Of a DNA stretch of 64,000 bases, positions 8,519 to 19,699 are shown piece by piece (position 1 is the first letter of the stretch; every line of letters begins with the position of its first letter). The position numbers were made by a program, and so were the translations under genes. The notes below the pieces were generated by a model, which had not been told where the DNA came from, made no database searches, and saw only the letters and a program-made list of their open reading frames with translations. Source of the DNA: Yoonia sp. (GTDB taxonomy: Bacteria > Pseudomonadota > Alphaproteobacteria > Rhodobacterales > Rhodobacteraceae); contig JAQXBV010000013.1 of NCBI GenBank assembly GCA_029252195.1, positions 21,673 through 85,672 on the forward strand. The letters run 5' to 3'.

Positions 8519-9430
8519 TCAAAGCAACAATTCGGCCAGTGTGATCCAGATTGGCAGGGTGATTGCACCCAATAGCGTCGATTGCGCCACTAAAGTCGCC
8601 ACTAAGGTGCGGTCGGCCCCAAACCCTGCGGCAAGCACATGCGCCGCAGAGGCTGTCGGCAAGGCCGCGAACACCACAAGGACCGACCCGATTGAAGGCG
8701 GGATGTCGAGAATGCGGCACGCAACAAGTGTGAGCGCAGGCAAAGCCACCAGCTTGATCGCGCAGATCGCGCCGTTAAATCGGTCAAGCCGCGCCAAGGC
8801 GCCCCAGTTCAGGGTGGCCCCGACAGACATCAGTGCAATCGGGATCGCGGCGGCCGCGAGCATTTGAAGGGGGGATAAGGCAATTGCAGGAATGGTCCGG
8901 GCCGTCAGCCCGACGAGCACGCCCGCCACAGATGCGAGTAAAAACGGGTTCAGCGCAACCCGTTTGACACTTGCCCAAATGCCAAGGCTCCCCCCCCGCG
9001 ACAAGGCTGACACGGCAAAGACATTGGCCACAGGCACGGCCAAGCCGATCGCCACGGCCATTTGCGCCTCATTTGCGCGGCTCAAGGTGCCCACAGCGAC
9101 AAGGGCAATCGCAGAATTGAACCGCCACGCCGTTTGCCAAGCCCCCGCAAAATCGAGGAAGCGCTCGGGCCCCAAGCGCCGCGCAATCAACCCCAACAGC
9201 AATCCGGCGAGCAAGATCGACCAAACCGCAGGTGCCATCCGCATCAGGTTGGCCAACTCAATCGGGCGGCTTGCAGCCGACACAAACAAAAGCGCGGGAA
9301 ACAATATCTCGAAATTGAGTTTATCAAGCCCCTGCCACGCATTCGTCGAAAGCCTGTTCCGCAAAAGCCCGCCCAAGATGACCATCACAAAGCTCGGGCT
9401 GAGGCCAATAAGGATCGTCAAGAATACCAT
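8519..9430 (-). CDS. AEC family transporter (auxin efflux carrier-like)
   Basis: 303 residues with about ten hydrophobic segments in the five-plus-five arrangement of AEC/BART-fold carriers, including the N-terminal FVMVILGGLLRNRL and the ALPTASAAHVLAAGFGAD segment near residue 260 with its conserved small-residue loop. Bacterial relatives export or import carboxylates such as malate and malonate. The substrate here is unknown. A second member of the family is encoded at 30595-31524. It is upstream of the broken LysR gene on the same strand. Confidence 0.88.
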   Translation of the reverse strand: MVFLTILIGLSPSFVMVILGGLLRNRLSTNAWQGLDKLNFEILFPALLFVSAASRPIELANLMRMAPAVWSILLAGLLLGLIARRLGPERFLDFAGAWQTAWRFNSAIALVAVGTLSRANEAQMAVAIGLAVPVANVFAVSALSRGGSLGIWASVKRVALNPFLLASVAGVLVGLTARTIPAIALSPLQMLAAAAIPIALMSVGATLNWGALARLDRFNGAICAIKLVALPALTLVACRILDIPPSIGSVLVVFAALPTASAAHVLAAGFGADRTLVATLVAQSTLLGAITLPIWITLAELLL

Positions 9431-9494
9431 TTTGCCGTGTCCATCACTGGGGTCGCGCTACTTAAACCGCGAAACCCCGCCTTGCGCAACTCTG

Positions 9495-11570
<2,076 letters not shown>

Positions 11571-11582
11571 TCATCATAAACC

Positions 11583-11646
11583 CCGCGTCACGTTTTGCCT
11601 TCTTTTGGCTGAAAATACCTCGGGGGTGCGGGGGCTGGCCCCCGTG
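11583..11646 (-). repeat. Rhodobacteraceae-type 3'-end repeat with GC hairpin
   Basis: A GC hairpin CGGGGG-CTGG-CCCCCG (11629-11644) lies next to the string CTTCTTTTGGCTGAAAATAC (11599-11618). From memory, strings of this form recur after genes in many Rhodobacteraceae genomes. It sits six bases past the stop of the gene ending at 11650 and may act as its terminator on the minus strand, although the T-run is poor. Confidence 0.45.
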
Positions 11647-11649
11647 AAC

Positions 11650-12021
11650 CTAGCTGGTCTCGACACAGTGACGACGAAACGCGCTTTTCAACAGGTCCAG
11701 TTCCTCGCGCAAAAGGCTCATCTCGGCCCGAATATCCTCGGCCAGGACCTCGCCAAACAAAAGGGTAAAACTATTGAGAGTTTCGCCTGTGTCTGCGTTG
11801 GTAATCAGGAAGGTCTGAACCCCATCCGACATCAAATGCGCGGGGACTGGCACATGTACGAGCCACCCCGACACATCATCACTGTCCTTGACCTGAACGC
11901 CGTCAACATCGTCGCCCATATGCGTGACGCGCACCTTTGGGGGCTCTGTGCCCGCACCTGTCAAAACCCCTTCCCAAACGCCAGCGTAAAGACGGGTCTT
12001 GGTCAATGTGGTCGTGGACAT
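11650..12021 (-). CDS. Conserved hypothetical protein, 123 residues
   Basis: I do not recognise a named family. The protein starts MSTTTLTKTRLYAGVWEGVL, is acidic and mostly beta-rich in its first 85 residues (THMGDDVDGVQVKDSDDVSG), and ends in a predicted amphipathic helix or short coiled coil (LAEDIRAEMSLLREELDLLK). No signal peptide or membrane segment is visible. It follows the DUF6478-like gene on the same strand with 25 bases between, so the two may be an operon. The ATG is preceded by TAAGGAGACTGCCCCT, a good ribosome-binding site, which supports a real gene. Confidence 0.72.
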   Translation of the reverse strand: MSTTTLTKTRLYAGVWEGVLTGAGTEPPKVRVTHMGDDVDGVQVKDSDDVSGWLVHVPVPAHLMSDGVQTFLITNADTGETLNSFTLLFGEVLAEDIRAEMSLLREELDLLKSAFRRHCVETS

Positions 12022-12046
12022 AGGGGCAGTCTCCTTAGGTGCGCAA

Positions 12047-12820
12047 TCAAATCTCGGCGCGTGGATAGCGGCAAAGGGTCGAATCGCGGATCGTCACTTG
12101 GTTCATCTCGGGGCCCTCAAAAATGAGGTCGAGCCACATACGTTCAATCCGCTTTTCGTTGAGGTCAGAATAACCCAGATCAAACTCAAGGTTGACTTCG
12201 GGAGAGCCTGACGGAATTTCCAGCACAAGTTGCTCGGTGTTGGGGCCATGTTTGATGTTCAGTCGGGCAAAGACTTCGATAGGTTTTTCGACATTCATTG
12301 TCATGCCGAGGCGGACAATATGGCGGCGCTGCAATCCGTCACAAGCGCTGGTTGGGATGTCGATGACCAGCGACAGGAAACTGCCGTCAAAGCGGAACAC
12401 ATCCATGCGCAGACCGTAGGGGGCCAAATCCTGTTCCCGATTGTTGCGCACTTGGCGCAGGGTCAGTTCGCTAATCTTGCAATCGTGAAAAATCGTAACT
12501 TCATCACCCAGCGATGTCTTGGTCTCGACCGCCGCCATGCCCTTTTGACCAAGCGGCCCGCGCCACAATTGCGGACGCCAAGACCATTCGGTGCCACCGG
12601 GGCGGGAAAAGGCATTTGACCCGATACGGGGTAACGCCAAGCGATTGTCGGCCACATAAGTAATTTCATCAAGCAAGGCACGCAGGCGACGCGCGCGGTG
12701 CCGTTGACCGCGCAAGACATCAAGATCCGCATGAGGTGCCTTGCGCGCAGCCGCAGCCCAGCGCGCGATTGCGCCCTGCTGTAATATCCGTGCAATCAGA
12801 CCGTTGGGCTCACCCGACAT
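12047..12820 (-). CDS. Conserved protein of unknown function (resembles DUF6478)
   Basis: 257 residues. The N-terminal third is basic and helical (RGQRHRARRLRALLDEITY), followed by a mainly beta domain with WSWRPQLWRGPLGQKG and a C-terminal beta-sandwich-like region (LVLEIPSGSPEVNLEFDLGY). From memory this matches a Rhodobacteraceae-restricted family, DUF6478, but I cannot confirm the number. No signal peptide or transmembrane helix. Preceded by GGAGGAAAG before the ATG. Upstream of the 123-residue gene and probably co-transcribed with it. Confidence 0.75.
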   Translation of the reverse strand: MSGEPNGLIARILQQGAIARWAAAARKAPHADLDVLRGQRHRARRLRALLDEITYVADNRLALPRIGSNAFSRPGGTEWSWRPQLWRGPLGQKGMAAVETKTSLGDEVTIFHDCKISELTLRQVRNNREQDLAPYGLRMDVFRFDGSFLSLVIDIPTSACDGLQRRHIVRLGMTMNVEKPIEVFARLNIKHGPNTEQLVLEIPSGSPEVNLEFDLGYSDLNEKRIERMWLDLIFEGPEMNQVTIRDSTLCRYPRAEI

Positions 12821-12908
12821 CGTGCTGCTTTCCTCCTTGACGCAAGGCTTACCCTCGCGCTCATCATCTTAGATGCCAAATCGTTTCGCAAAAGGAAACA
12901 GTTGTTAG

Positions 12909-13523
12909 CTATTGCTCGCAGCAATTCGCGACTATCATCGCCTGTACCGCCTGATCTAATAACCCAGCCCCTTCAGAGGCGCTGAGCGAGGCCACATCAA
13001 GTCCGCGCACGGAAACCGTCATCAGCCGACCGGCAATATCAACAAAGGCGCGCCACTCGGATTCTTGTGCGCCGTCGATGTGGGCGGGGGCCGCATCCCG
13101 CAGGTAAACGGCGACATGATTGTCGAAAGAGCGCACTTCGGTGACGTTGACAGACCCCGCTTCACCACTGCGGCTTAAAACAAACGGACCATTCGGGCCT
13201 TTCAGGTAATTCGCAAACTCTGTGGGGCTTTGCGACACGATCGCGCTCCCCTCTGGGCCAGCTTGAATGGTCGTGATCCCACGTGTGACCGATGGGGCGT
13301 CCGCAACACCTAAGGTGCGGCACGGGGCCAACATTGCAAATCCGCGATTTGGCCTGCTCGAATCCGGATCAACGCAATAGCCGCGCGGGCCGACTGCCGT
13401 GACCTCGCCGTCAAACAAGGCGATTGCGGGCGCTGCAGGGGAAATACCCCCCAACCCAGATAAATCACTACAACCGGCAAGGGCGAAGATCGCCCCTGCA
13501 ACACTGATAAATGCACGCTGCAT
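12909..13523 (-). CDS. Putative outer-membrane or periplasmic lipoprotein
   Basis: 204 residues from the ATG at 13523. The N terminus MQRAFISVAGAIFALAGC is a lipoprotein signal with lipobox LAGC, so the mature protein begins at Cys18 with a lipid anchor. The remainder has no family I can name; GYCVDPDSSR and MLAPCRTLG suggest a disulfide, and the C terminus ends with a second Cys pair (NCCEQ). It begins 5 bases after the ilvD stop and is likely expressed from the same transcript, although a functional link with branched-chain amino acid synthesis is not apparent. Confidence 0.8.
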   Translation of the reverse strand: MQRAFISVAGAIFALAGCSDLSGLGGISPAAPAIALFDGEVTAVGPRGYCVDPDSSRPNRGFAMLAPCRTLGVADAPSVTRGITTIQAGPEGSAIVSQSPTEFANYLKGPNGPFVLSRSGEAGSVNVTEVRSFDNHVAVYLRDAAPAHIDGAQESEWRAFVDIAGRLMTVSVRGLDVASLSASEGAGLLDQAVQAMIVANCCEQ

Positions 13524-13528
13524 TAAGA

Positions 13529-15292
13529 TCAGAGATCCATGTAGACGTGTGTCTCGTGCTTTGCACCCGGATGAGTGACCGCGCCAAGGCGTGTGGAGCC
13601 GACAAGCTGCGCATATTTCCACAACGCGCCAGAGGCATAGTTGGTCGGGCGCGCACCTGTCCAAGCGGCCTTGCGCTCGGCCATTTCATCGTCGGAAATA
13701 TCGACCGAGAGTTCACCCGTGATCGCGTTCATCGTGATGATGTCGCCGTCCTTGAGCAAAGCAATCGGACCACCATGTGCAGCCTCGGGGCCAACGTGAC
13801 CCACGCAGAACCCGCGTGTCGCACCAGAGAAGCGACCGTCAGTGATCAGCGCCACTTTCTTGCCCATGCCCTGACCCGAAAGAGCAGCAGTCGTGGACAG
13901 CATCTCGCGCATACCTGGGCCGCCAGCGGGGCCTTCGTTGCGGATCACAAGCACTTCGCCTTCTTTGTAAACGCGGGACTTCACAGCCTCGAACGCCTCT
14001 TCTTCGTTCTCGAAAACGCGGGCCGGGCCAGTGAATGTCTGCTCTTGGGTGGACATGCCAGCAACCTTCACAATCGCGCCTTCTGGAGCAAGGTTGCCCT
14101 TGAGACCAACAACGCCGCCTGTGCGAGTGATTGGGGTCTCGACAGGATAGATGACGCGGCCATCTGCCTCGCCCTCGATCATGTCCAGCTCTTCACCCAT
14201 TGTGCGACCAGAGGCGGTCATGCAGTCTTCGTGCATCAGCCCTGCCTTGCGCAGTTCCTTCATCACAACAGGAACGCCGCCTGCTTCATAAAGGTCTTTG
14301 GCCACATACTGACCACCGGGCTTCAGGTCGACGAAGTAAGGTGTGTCTTTGAAGATGTCGCAAACGTCGAACAGGTCAAAGTCGATACCCGCTTCATGGG
14401 CAATCGCTGGCAGGTGCAGACCGGCGTTGGTCGACCCACCTGTGCAGGCCACAACGCGCGCCGCATTTTCAAGCGACTTGCGGGTCACGACGTCACGCGC
14501 GCGGATGTTCTTTTCGATCAGGTTCATGACAGCCAAACCAGAGGCCACGCCGTATTGGTCGCGGCTTTCATAGGGTGCGGGCATCCCAGAGGAGTTGAGC
14601 AGCGCAAGGCCAATCGCCTCGGACACACAAGCCATCGTGTTGGCGGTAAACTGGCCACCACAGGCACCTGCGGACGGGCAAGCAATCCGCTCAAGCGTAT
14701 GCAGCGCATCATCGGACAAGTCACCGTTCTGGTGCAGACCGACAGCCTCGAACATGTCCTGAACGGTAAGGTCGCGGCCTATGTATTGCGCAGGCACATC
14801 CGCACCTGAATGCACCCGACCTGGCAGGATAGAGCCACCGTAGATGAACACAGACGGCGTGTTCAAACGGACCATCGCCATCATCATACCCGGCAGCGAC
14901 TTGTCGCAGCCAGCGAGACCAACAAGCGCGTCATACCCGTGACCGCGCATCGTCAATTCCACGGAATCGGCAATCGCCTCGCGGGAAGCGAGAGAGGAGC
15001 GCATGCCCTCATGGCCCATCGCGATCCCGTCGGTGACGGTGATGGTCGTGAACTCGCGCGGGGTGCCATAGCCTTGCTTGACGCCCATTTTCACAGACTG
15101 CGCCTGACGGTTCAGCGAAATGTTACAAGGGGCAGCCTCGTTCCAACAGGTCGCGACACCAACGAAAGGTTGCGCAATCGCATCCTCATCGAGACCCATC
15201 GCATAATAATAGGAGCGGTGTGGCGCACGGCTCGGGCCTTCTGTGACGTGACGGCTTGGCAGGTTGGATTTATCGAATTTGACCTTAGACAT
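13529..15292 (-). CDS. ilvD: Dihydroxy-acid dehydratase
   Basis: 587 residues. Three cluster-region cysteine motifs are present: [19 protein letters not shown] and [13 protein letters not shown], as in IlvD/Edd family enzymes with a [2Fe-2S] or [4Fe-4S] cluster. The enzyme dehydrates 2,3-dihydroxy-isovalerate and 2,3-dihydroxy-3-methylvalerate to the 2-oxo acids in valine and isoleucine synthesis. I chose the ATG at 15292, which gives [17 protein letters not shown]; the 33 codons upstream look non-coding. The sugar-acid dehydratase branch of the family is a less likely alternative. Confidence 0.93.
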   Translation of the reverse strand: MSKVKFDKSNLPSRHVTEGPSRAPHRSYYYAMGLDEDAIAQPFVGVATCWNEAAPCNISLNRQAQSVKMGVKQGYGTPREFTTITVTDGIAMGHEGMRSSLASREAIADSVELTMRGHGYDALVGLAGCDKSLPGMMMAMVRLNTPSVFIYGGSILPGRVHSGADVPAQYIGRDLTVQDMFEAVGLHQNGDLSDDALHTLERIACPSAGACGGQFTANTMACVSEAIGLALLNSSGMPAPYESRDQYGVASGLAVMNLIEKNIRARDVVTRKSLENAARVVACTGGSTNAGLHLPAIAHEAGIDFDLFDVCDIFKDTPYFVDLKPGGQYVAKDLYEAGGVPVVMKELRKAGLMHEDCMTASGRTMGEELDMIEGEADGRVIYPVETPITRTGGVVGLKGNLAPEGAIVKVAGMSTQEQTFTGPARVFENEEEAFEAVKSRVYKEGEVLVIRNEGPAGGPGMREMLSTTAALSGQGMGKKVALITDGRFSGATRGFCVGHVGPEAAHGGPIALLKDGDIITMNAITGELSVDISDDEMAERKAAWTGARPTNYASGALWKYAQLVGSTRLGAVTHPGAKHETHVYMDL

Positions 15293-15400
15293 GGAGCGAC
15301 CCCTCTGAAAAACTGTTACCAGTTGTGTAAATAAGGGGAGTGATGCGCACAAGTCGGAACTGTAGTTGCGCATCGCGACTTGGCAGGGCAAAAACGCAAA

Positions 15401-16306
15401 ATGATAGAGCCCTATACCGCCATGCGCACCTTTCGCCGACCCGCCTTAGGGCGCGCTGACCTCGGGCCTGTGCTCGTGATCGTCGTGGCGATGGAATTGG
15501 CTTATGTTTTGGCGCCGATCATTGTGCTTGGTTTACTGTCCGAAGACGGCGCGCTGGCTTACGAGCAAGGCGAGACCGCATGGGCGGTGATTCAGCAGCT
15601 TTTGACCTTTGGGCTTTATGTGCTGATGCTTGTGGGGCTTGTGCGCAAACTCCATGACCGAGGGTTTTGGTCGATGGTCGGGCCCGTGGACGAGACAATC
15701 GTCGCGTTCAAAAAGGTGGCTTGGGCGGTGGCCATGCTCTTGGCTGTGCAAACCTTCCTGCCGCCGTCGATCAACTTTGACGAGGTCAGCGCGATCAGGC
15801 CCGTCTTGCCATGGCTGATGTGGACACCTGTAGTGATCGTGGCGCTTATCGTGCAAACGGGGGCAGAAGAGATCTATTTTCGCGGATATTTGCAGCAGCA
15901 GCTGGCCTGTCTGTCCGACAAACGCTGGGTCTGGATGGGGCTGCCGTCGATCCTGTTCGGGGCGGGTCATTACCTGAACGGTTACGGGCCTGCGGACGGT
16001 ATCGTCTATGCGATCTGGGCGACCTGCCTTGGGCTGGCTTGCGCAGATTTGACGGCGCGCACAGGCAATATCGGCGCCGCAGTCGGGCTGCATATGTCCA
16101 ACAACCTGTTTGCCTTCATGCTCGCCGGCGTCGAGGGCTGGCCGTCTAACGGGCTTGCCCTGTTTCTTTACCCCTATGAGGACCCGTTGGCCTATGACTA
16201 TGGATTGGCGACGCTTCTAGCGCCTTGGGCGGTGCTTGAACTTCTGATTGTGGCGCTCATGGTGCTGGTAATGTGGCTGGCGGCAAGGATAGCGATTAAG
16301 CGCTGA
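15401..16306 (+). CDS. CPBP family intramembrane metalloprotease
   Basis: 301 residues with about eight membrane segments. The CPBP/Abi catalytic motifs are visible: [15 protein letters not shown] (EExxxR) near residue 165, [10 protein letters not shown] (His) and HMSNNLF (HxxxN) near 225-240. The family includes type II CAAX prenyl proteases and bacteriocin self-immunity proteins; here the substrate is unknown. The start is uncertain: ATG at 15401 (MIEPYTAM) or at 15422. Divergent from ilvD. Confidence 0.88.
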   Translation: MIEPYTAMRTFRRPALGRADLGPVLVIVVAMELAYVLAPIIVLGLLSEDGALAYEQGETAWAVIQQLLTFGLYVLMLVGLVRKLHDRGFWSMVGPVDETIVAFKKVAWAVAMLLAVQTFLPPSINFDEVSAIRPVLPWLMWTPVVIVALIVQTGAEEIYFRGYLQQQLACLSDKRWVWMGLPSILFGAGHYLNGYGPADGIVYAIWATCLGLACADLTARTGNIGAAVGLHMSNNLFAFMLAGVEGWPSNGLALFLYPYEDPLAYDYGLATLLAPWAVLELLIVALMVLVMWLAARIAIKR

Positions 16307-16360
16307 TTGCATTTCAGGCCGTAGCGTCATATCTCGGTGGGGCAACATCAGAGGTCAGCA

Positions 16361-17281
16361 ATGAACTGGATCACCAACTACGTCCGCCCAACAATCAACT
16401 CGCTGTTTTCACGCCGCGAAGTGCCCGACAATCTTTGGACGAAATGCGGCGAATGCGGCACGATGCTGTTTCACCGTGAACTTGCCGATAATCTCAATGT
16501 TTGCACGAACTGCAATCATCACATGCCGATTGGCGCGCGAGAGCGACTTGCCTCATTGTTTGACGGTGGCGTCTTTGTTGAGGTGAAAGTGCCGGAACCG
16601 GTCACGGATCCGCTGCACTTTCGCGACCAGAAGAAATACACCGACAGGATCAAGGACGCCCGCAAGAAGACTGGCGAAAAGGATGCGATGCTTGTCGCCG
16701 AAGGCGAAATGGGCCGCACCGGCGTTGTTGTCGCTGTGCAGGACTTTTCCTTTATGGGCGGGTCCATGTCCATGTATGTGGGCAATGCGATTGTGGCCGC
16801 AGCAGAGCGGGCGATCGAGCTTGGGCGACCGCTGATCCTTTTCTCCGCCGCAGGCGGAGCACGGATGCAAGAAGGCATCCTCGGGCTGATGCAAATGCCG
16901 CGCACGACGATTGCGGTCCAAATGCTTAAAGAAGCGGGCCTGCCCTATATCGTGGTGTTGACGCACCCGACGACGGGGGGCGTGACCGCATCTTATGCCA
17001 TGCTCGGCGACGTGCAGATTGCGGAACCCAACGCGCTCATCGGCTTTGCCGGAGCCCGCGTGATCGAACAAACCATCGGCGAAAAGCTCCCCGAAGGGTT
17101 TCAGCGCGCCGAATACCTGCTCGACCACGGGATGCTTGACCGCGTCACCAAACGGACCGACCTGAAGGACGAGTTGGTCACGATTGTGCGCCTGCTGACC
17201 AAGCAAGACGCCCCTGTTAAAGGTGATCTGCCTGCACCCGCACAAGAAGCAGAACCAACATCGGAAACTGCCGCGAAGTGA
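16361..17281 (+). CDS. accD: Acetyl-CoA carboxylase carboxyltransferase subunit beta
   Basis: 306 residues. An N-terminal zinc ribbon C-x2-C-x15-C-x2-C (CGEC ... CTNC, about 27-49) precedes the carboxyltransferase crotonase-like fold with [26 protein letters not shown] and [15 protein letters not shown]. With AccA it transfers the carboxyl group from biotin to acetyl-CoA, giving malonyl-CoA for fatty acid synthesis in the cytosol. AGAGGTCAGCA precedes the ATG. Overlaps the next gene by 4 bases (GTGA); an accD-folC order is common in alphaproteobacteria. Confidence 0.95.
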   Translation: MNWITNYVRPTINSLFSRREVPDNLWTKCGECGTMLFHRELADNLNVCTNCNHHMPIGARERLASLFDGGVFVEVKVPEPVTDPLHFRDQKKYTDRIKDARKKTGEKDAMLVAEGEMGRTGVVVAVQDFSFMGGSMSMYVGNAIVAAAERAIELGRPLILFSAAGGARMQEGILGLMQMPRTTIAVQMLKEAGLPYIVVLTHPTTGGVTASYAMLGDVQIAEPNALIGFAGARVIEQTIGEKLPEGFQRAEYLLDHGMLDRVTKRTDLKDELVTIVRLLTKQDAPVKGDLPAPAQEAEPTSETAAK

Positions 17282-17676
17282 TCGGACTTGCCGTCCTGAT
17301 CGGGGCAATTTTCGGCCTGATGATTGTGTTCATCATGTTCCGCAGCGGCATGTTGGCAGAGCGGTCAGGGGCTACGATGCTGCTCGTGGCAATCGCGTCT
17401 TTCTACCCCGTGTTTGCGGTGACGTCGGGCGACCCTCTGGCGGTCATGGTGCATGTCGCAATCTTCGCAGGCTTTGCCGCGCTGGCGCTGCGGGGCTTTC
17501 AGCACGGCCTTTATATCATTGCAGGTGGGCTGATCGCACATGGTCTGTTTGATCTTAGCCTCATGCTCACACTCATCACTGGCCCCACATGGTGGCCCGC
17601 ATTTTGTGCCAGCCTCGACATTGTGGCAGGACTGGCAATCGTGCGCTTGATCCAAACGGGAAAGGCCCCAAGATGA
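17278..17676 (+). CDS. Small four-helix membrane protein of unknown function
   Basis: 132 residues from a GTG that overlaps the accD stop; its own stop overlaps the folC ATG, so it is locked between the two. Hydrophobic segments at about 1-20, 28-48, 53-90 and 100-128 suggest four membrane helices with very short loops ([33 protein letters not shown]). I do not recognise the family. The coupling implies that it is made together with AccD and FolC, but no function can be derived from this. Confidence 0.75.
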   Translation: MIGLAVLIGAIFGLMIVFIMFRSGMLAERSGATMLLVAIASFYPVFAVTSGDPLAVMVHVAIFAGFAALALRGFQHGLYIIAGGLIAHGLFDLSLMLTLITGPTWWPAFCASLDIVAGLAIVRLIQTGKAPR

Positions 17677-18953
17677 CCACAGGTTCTGACGCAATACTCT
17701 CACGCATGATGACATTGCACCCCAAAGTGATCGACCTGACGCTCGATCGGGTCTGGGCGCTTTTGGACAAGCTTGACCACCCCGAGCGCAAATTGCCCCC
17801 CGTCATCCACATTGCGGGGACCAACGGCAAGGGATCTACACAAGCCATGATCCGCGCGGGGTTAGAGCAATCGGGGGCCGCCGTGCACGCTTATACCTCG
17901 CCACACCTTGCGATGTTCCATGAGCGGATCAGGCTCGCGGGGACGCTGATCTCGGAATTTGCGCTCACCGAAATTCTGGATCGCTGCTACACTGCCAACG
18001 GCCCAGACCCGATTACCTATTTCGAGATTACGACCGTGGCGGGCTTGCTTGCTTTTGCGGAAACGCCTGCCGATTTCACATTGCTTGAGGTTGGGCTAGG
18101 CGGCAGGCTAGACGCGACAAACGTGGTCGAAAAGCCCGCCGTAACCGTGATCACGCCGATTGATCTGGACCACCAGCACTACCTTGGCGATACGCTCGCG
18201 GCGATTGCGGGGGAAAAGGCGGGGATTATCAAGCGCGGCGTGCCTTGCGTGGTCGGCCCCCAGCACGACGAAAGCATGGCCGTGATCGAAGCTGTCGCCG
18301 CACGGCTTGGCGCGCCTCTCATGGCGCATGGCCAGCATTGGCACGTCTCGGAGGAACGCGGGCGGCTAATTTACCAAGACGAGACAGGGCTGCTCGACCT
18401 GGCCTTGCCTGCGCTGGCAGGGCCGCACCAGATCATGAACGCAGGAGCCGCGATTGCGACGCTGCGCAGTCTCGGGCGCGACGAGGCGGCTTGCGAGGCG
18501 GCACTCACCAACCCGTATTGGCCTGCGCGGATGGAGCATCTGACATCGGGACCACTGGTCGATCTGGCGGCTCCTGCAGAGCTTTGGCTCGACGGCGGGC
18601 ATAACCCAGCGGCAGGGCACGCCCTTGCCGCAACCCTGCGGCAACAGTCCAGCAAGCCGACCCATTTGATTTGCGGCATGCTCAACACCAAAGACATTGC
18701 GGGCTATATGGCGCCCTTGGCAGGGGTCGCCGAAAGCCTGACAGCAGTTTCGATTCCCGACGAGGTGAACACGATCCCTGCAGAAGAAACCGCCAAGGTC
18801 GCGGCCTCTGTCGGACTGACGTCCACAACAGCACCTGACGTTCAGTCAGCGATATCAAGCATTAAGGCGCACTCGCCCCATGCGCGTATCCTGATTTGCG
18901 GCTCGCTCTATCTTGCGGGACACGTCCTGCGGGAAAACACACCGCGTCAATAA
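17673..18953 (+). CDS. folC: Bifunctional folylpolyglutamate synthase / dihydrofolate synthase
   Basis: 426 residues from the ATG at 17673. The Mur-ligase ATP loop HIAGTNGKGSTQAMI (about 48-62) is preceded by the FolC-specific N terminus and followed by YTSPHLAMFHERIRL, EVGLGGRLDATN, and the C-terminal domain start DGGHNPAAGHAL. It adds glutamate to dihydropteroate and to folates in the cytosol. Last of the accD-folC trio; the rhodanese-like gene begins about 120 bases further on. Confidence 0.95.
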   Translation: MTTGSDAILSRMMTLHPKVIDLTLDRVWALLDKLDHPERKLPPVIHIAGTNGKGSTQAMIRAGLEQSGAAVHAYTSPHLAMFHERIRLAGTLISEFALTEILDRCYTANGPDPITYFEITTVAGLLAFAETPADFTLLEVGLGGRLDATNVVEKPAVTVITPIDLDHQHYLGDTLAAIAGEKAGIIKRGVPCVVGPQHDESMAVIEAVAARLGAPLMAHGQHWHVSEERGRLIYQDETGLLDLALPALAGPHQIMNAGAAIATLRSLGRDEAACEAALTNPYWPARMEHLTSGPLVDLAAPAELWLDGGHNPAAGHALAATLRQQSSKPTHLICGMLNTKDIAGYMAPLAGVAESLTAVSIPDEVNTIPAEETAKVAASVGLTSTTAPDVQSAISSIKAHSPHARILICGSLYLAGHVLRENTPRQ

Positions 18954-19075
18954 ATCTAGAGAATTGGTTAATTTTCCCTTTACGGACGATTCGTTGTTTG
19001 CCGATATCTAGGCCACGAGGCACAAAACGGGCGCATATCTGTCAATATGTAGCACGTCACGATTGGGGGATCGGC

Positions 19076-19699
19076 ACGTTTTCGCGAAACTTCGCAACAG
19101 CTTTGGCTGTGGGCGCCGGTTTGGGTACGTCACTGATCGCGCAAGCGAACGCTAATGTGATCAAGGCCGGATTTACGATTGGCGGGGTCGAAAAGACCTT
19201 TCAGCAATCTCAGTCACTCAACTCTGAAGACATATCCGCTTTTCATAACCCGAGCGCCGTCTGCGCGCCCTTGTGTATCGCTCCACTCAGCGCAGCGGCG
19301 GGCGTTCAGACGGTTGGCGAGCGCGAAGTGATCGGCTTTGTGGCCGATGTTGTCAGCCAAGGAAACGGGCTGCTGATTGACAGCCGCGAACCCGAAGACC
19401 GGGCGGCGGGCTTCATCCCTGCGTCGGTGAATGTGCCCGCGAGCCTCGTGCAGGCGGACAACCCGTTCCTTACCGACATCATGCATGCCTTGGGCGCGCG
19501 GTCGTTTGAAGGAACGCTCAACTTTTCCGACGCGATGCCTTTGATAATTTTTGACGACGGGCCAAGCACATCGGTGGCAAGCGGGCTGATCACGCAATTG
19601 ATCACGCAAGGCTATCCTGCAGATAAACTCTCATATTACCGCGGCGGCATGCTCGTCTGGACGGCACTTGGACTGAACACAGAGGACGCAAAGTCATGA
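19076..19699 (+). CDS. Secreted rhodanese-fold protein without catalytic cysteine (copy 1), start codon damaged or non-standard
   Basis: About 207 residues. From position 19076 the translation reads as a perfect signal peptide (FSRNFATALAVGAGLGTSLI ending AQANA) with GGGGGA 5 bases upstream, but the codon in the start position is ACG, not ATG. An in-frame TTG near 18997 would add about 27 implausible residues. The mature part has a CAPLCIAPLSAAAGV cysteine pair and a rhodanese domain: LLIDSREPEDRAAGFIPAS, SVNVPA and YYRGGMLVW. The active-site loop reads IFDDGPSTS with no Cys, so sulfurtransferase activity is unlikely. Paralogue of 20909-21544. Its stop overlaps the LysM gene start (ATGA). Confidence 0.7.
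   Translation, partial: TFSRNFATALAVGAGLGTSLIAQANANVIKAGFTIGGVEKTFQQSQSLNSEDISAFHNPSAVCAPLCIAPLSAAAGVQTVGEREVIGFVADVVSQGNGLLIDSREPEDRAAGFIPASVNVPASLVQADNPFLTDIMHALGARSFEGTLNFSDAMPLIIFDDGPSTSVASGLITQLITQGYPADKLSYYRGGMLVWTALGLNTEDAKS

Noticed and set aside
13511..14809. Long 432-residue open frame on the plus strand
   Set aside because: It lies entirely antisense to ilvD, is rich in His/Arg/Cys as expected for a shadow frame of a GC-rich gene, and matches no family.
18960..18990. TTAATTTTCCCTTTA as a CtrA site before the rhodanese gene
   Set aside because: Second half-site is imperfect and a single degenerate match in an AT-rich spacer is weak evidence.
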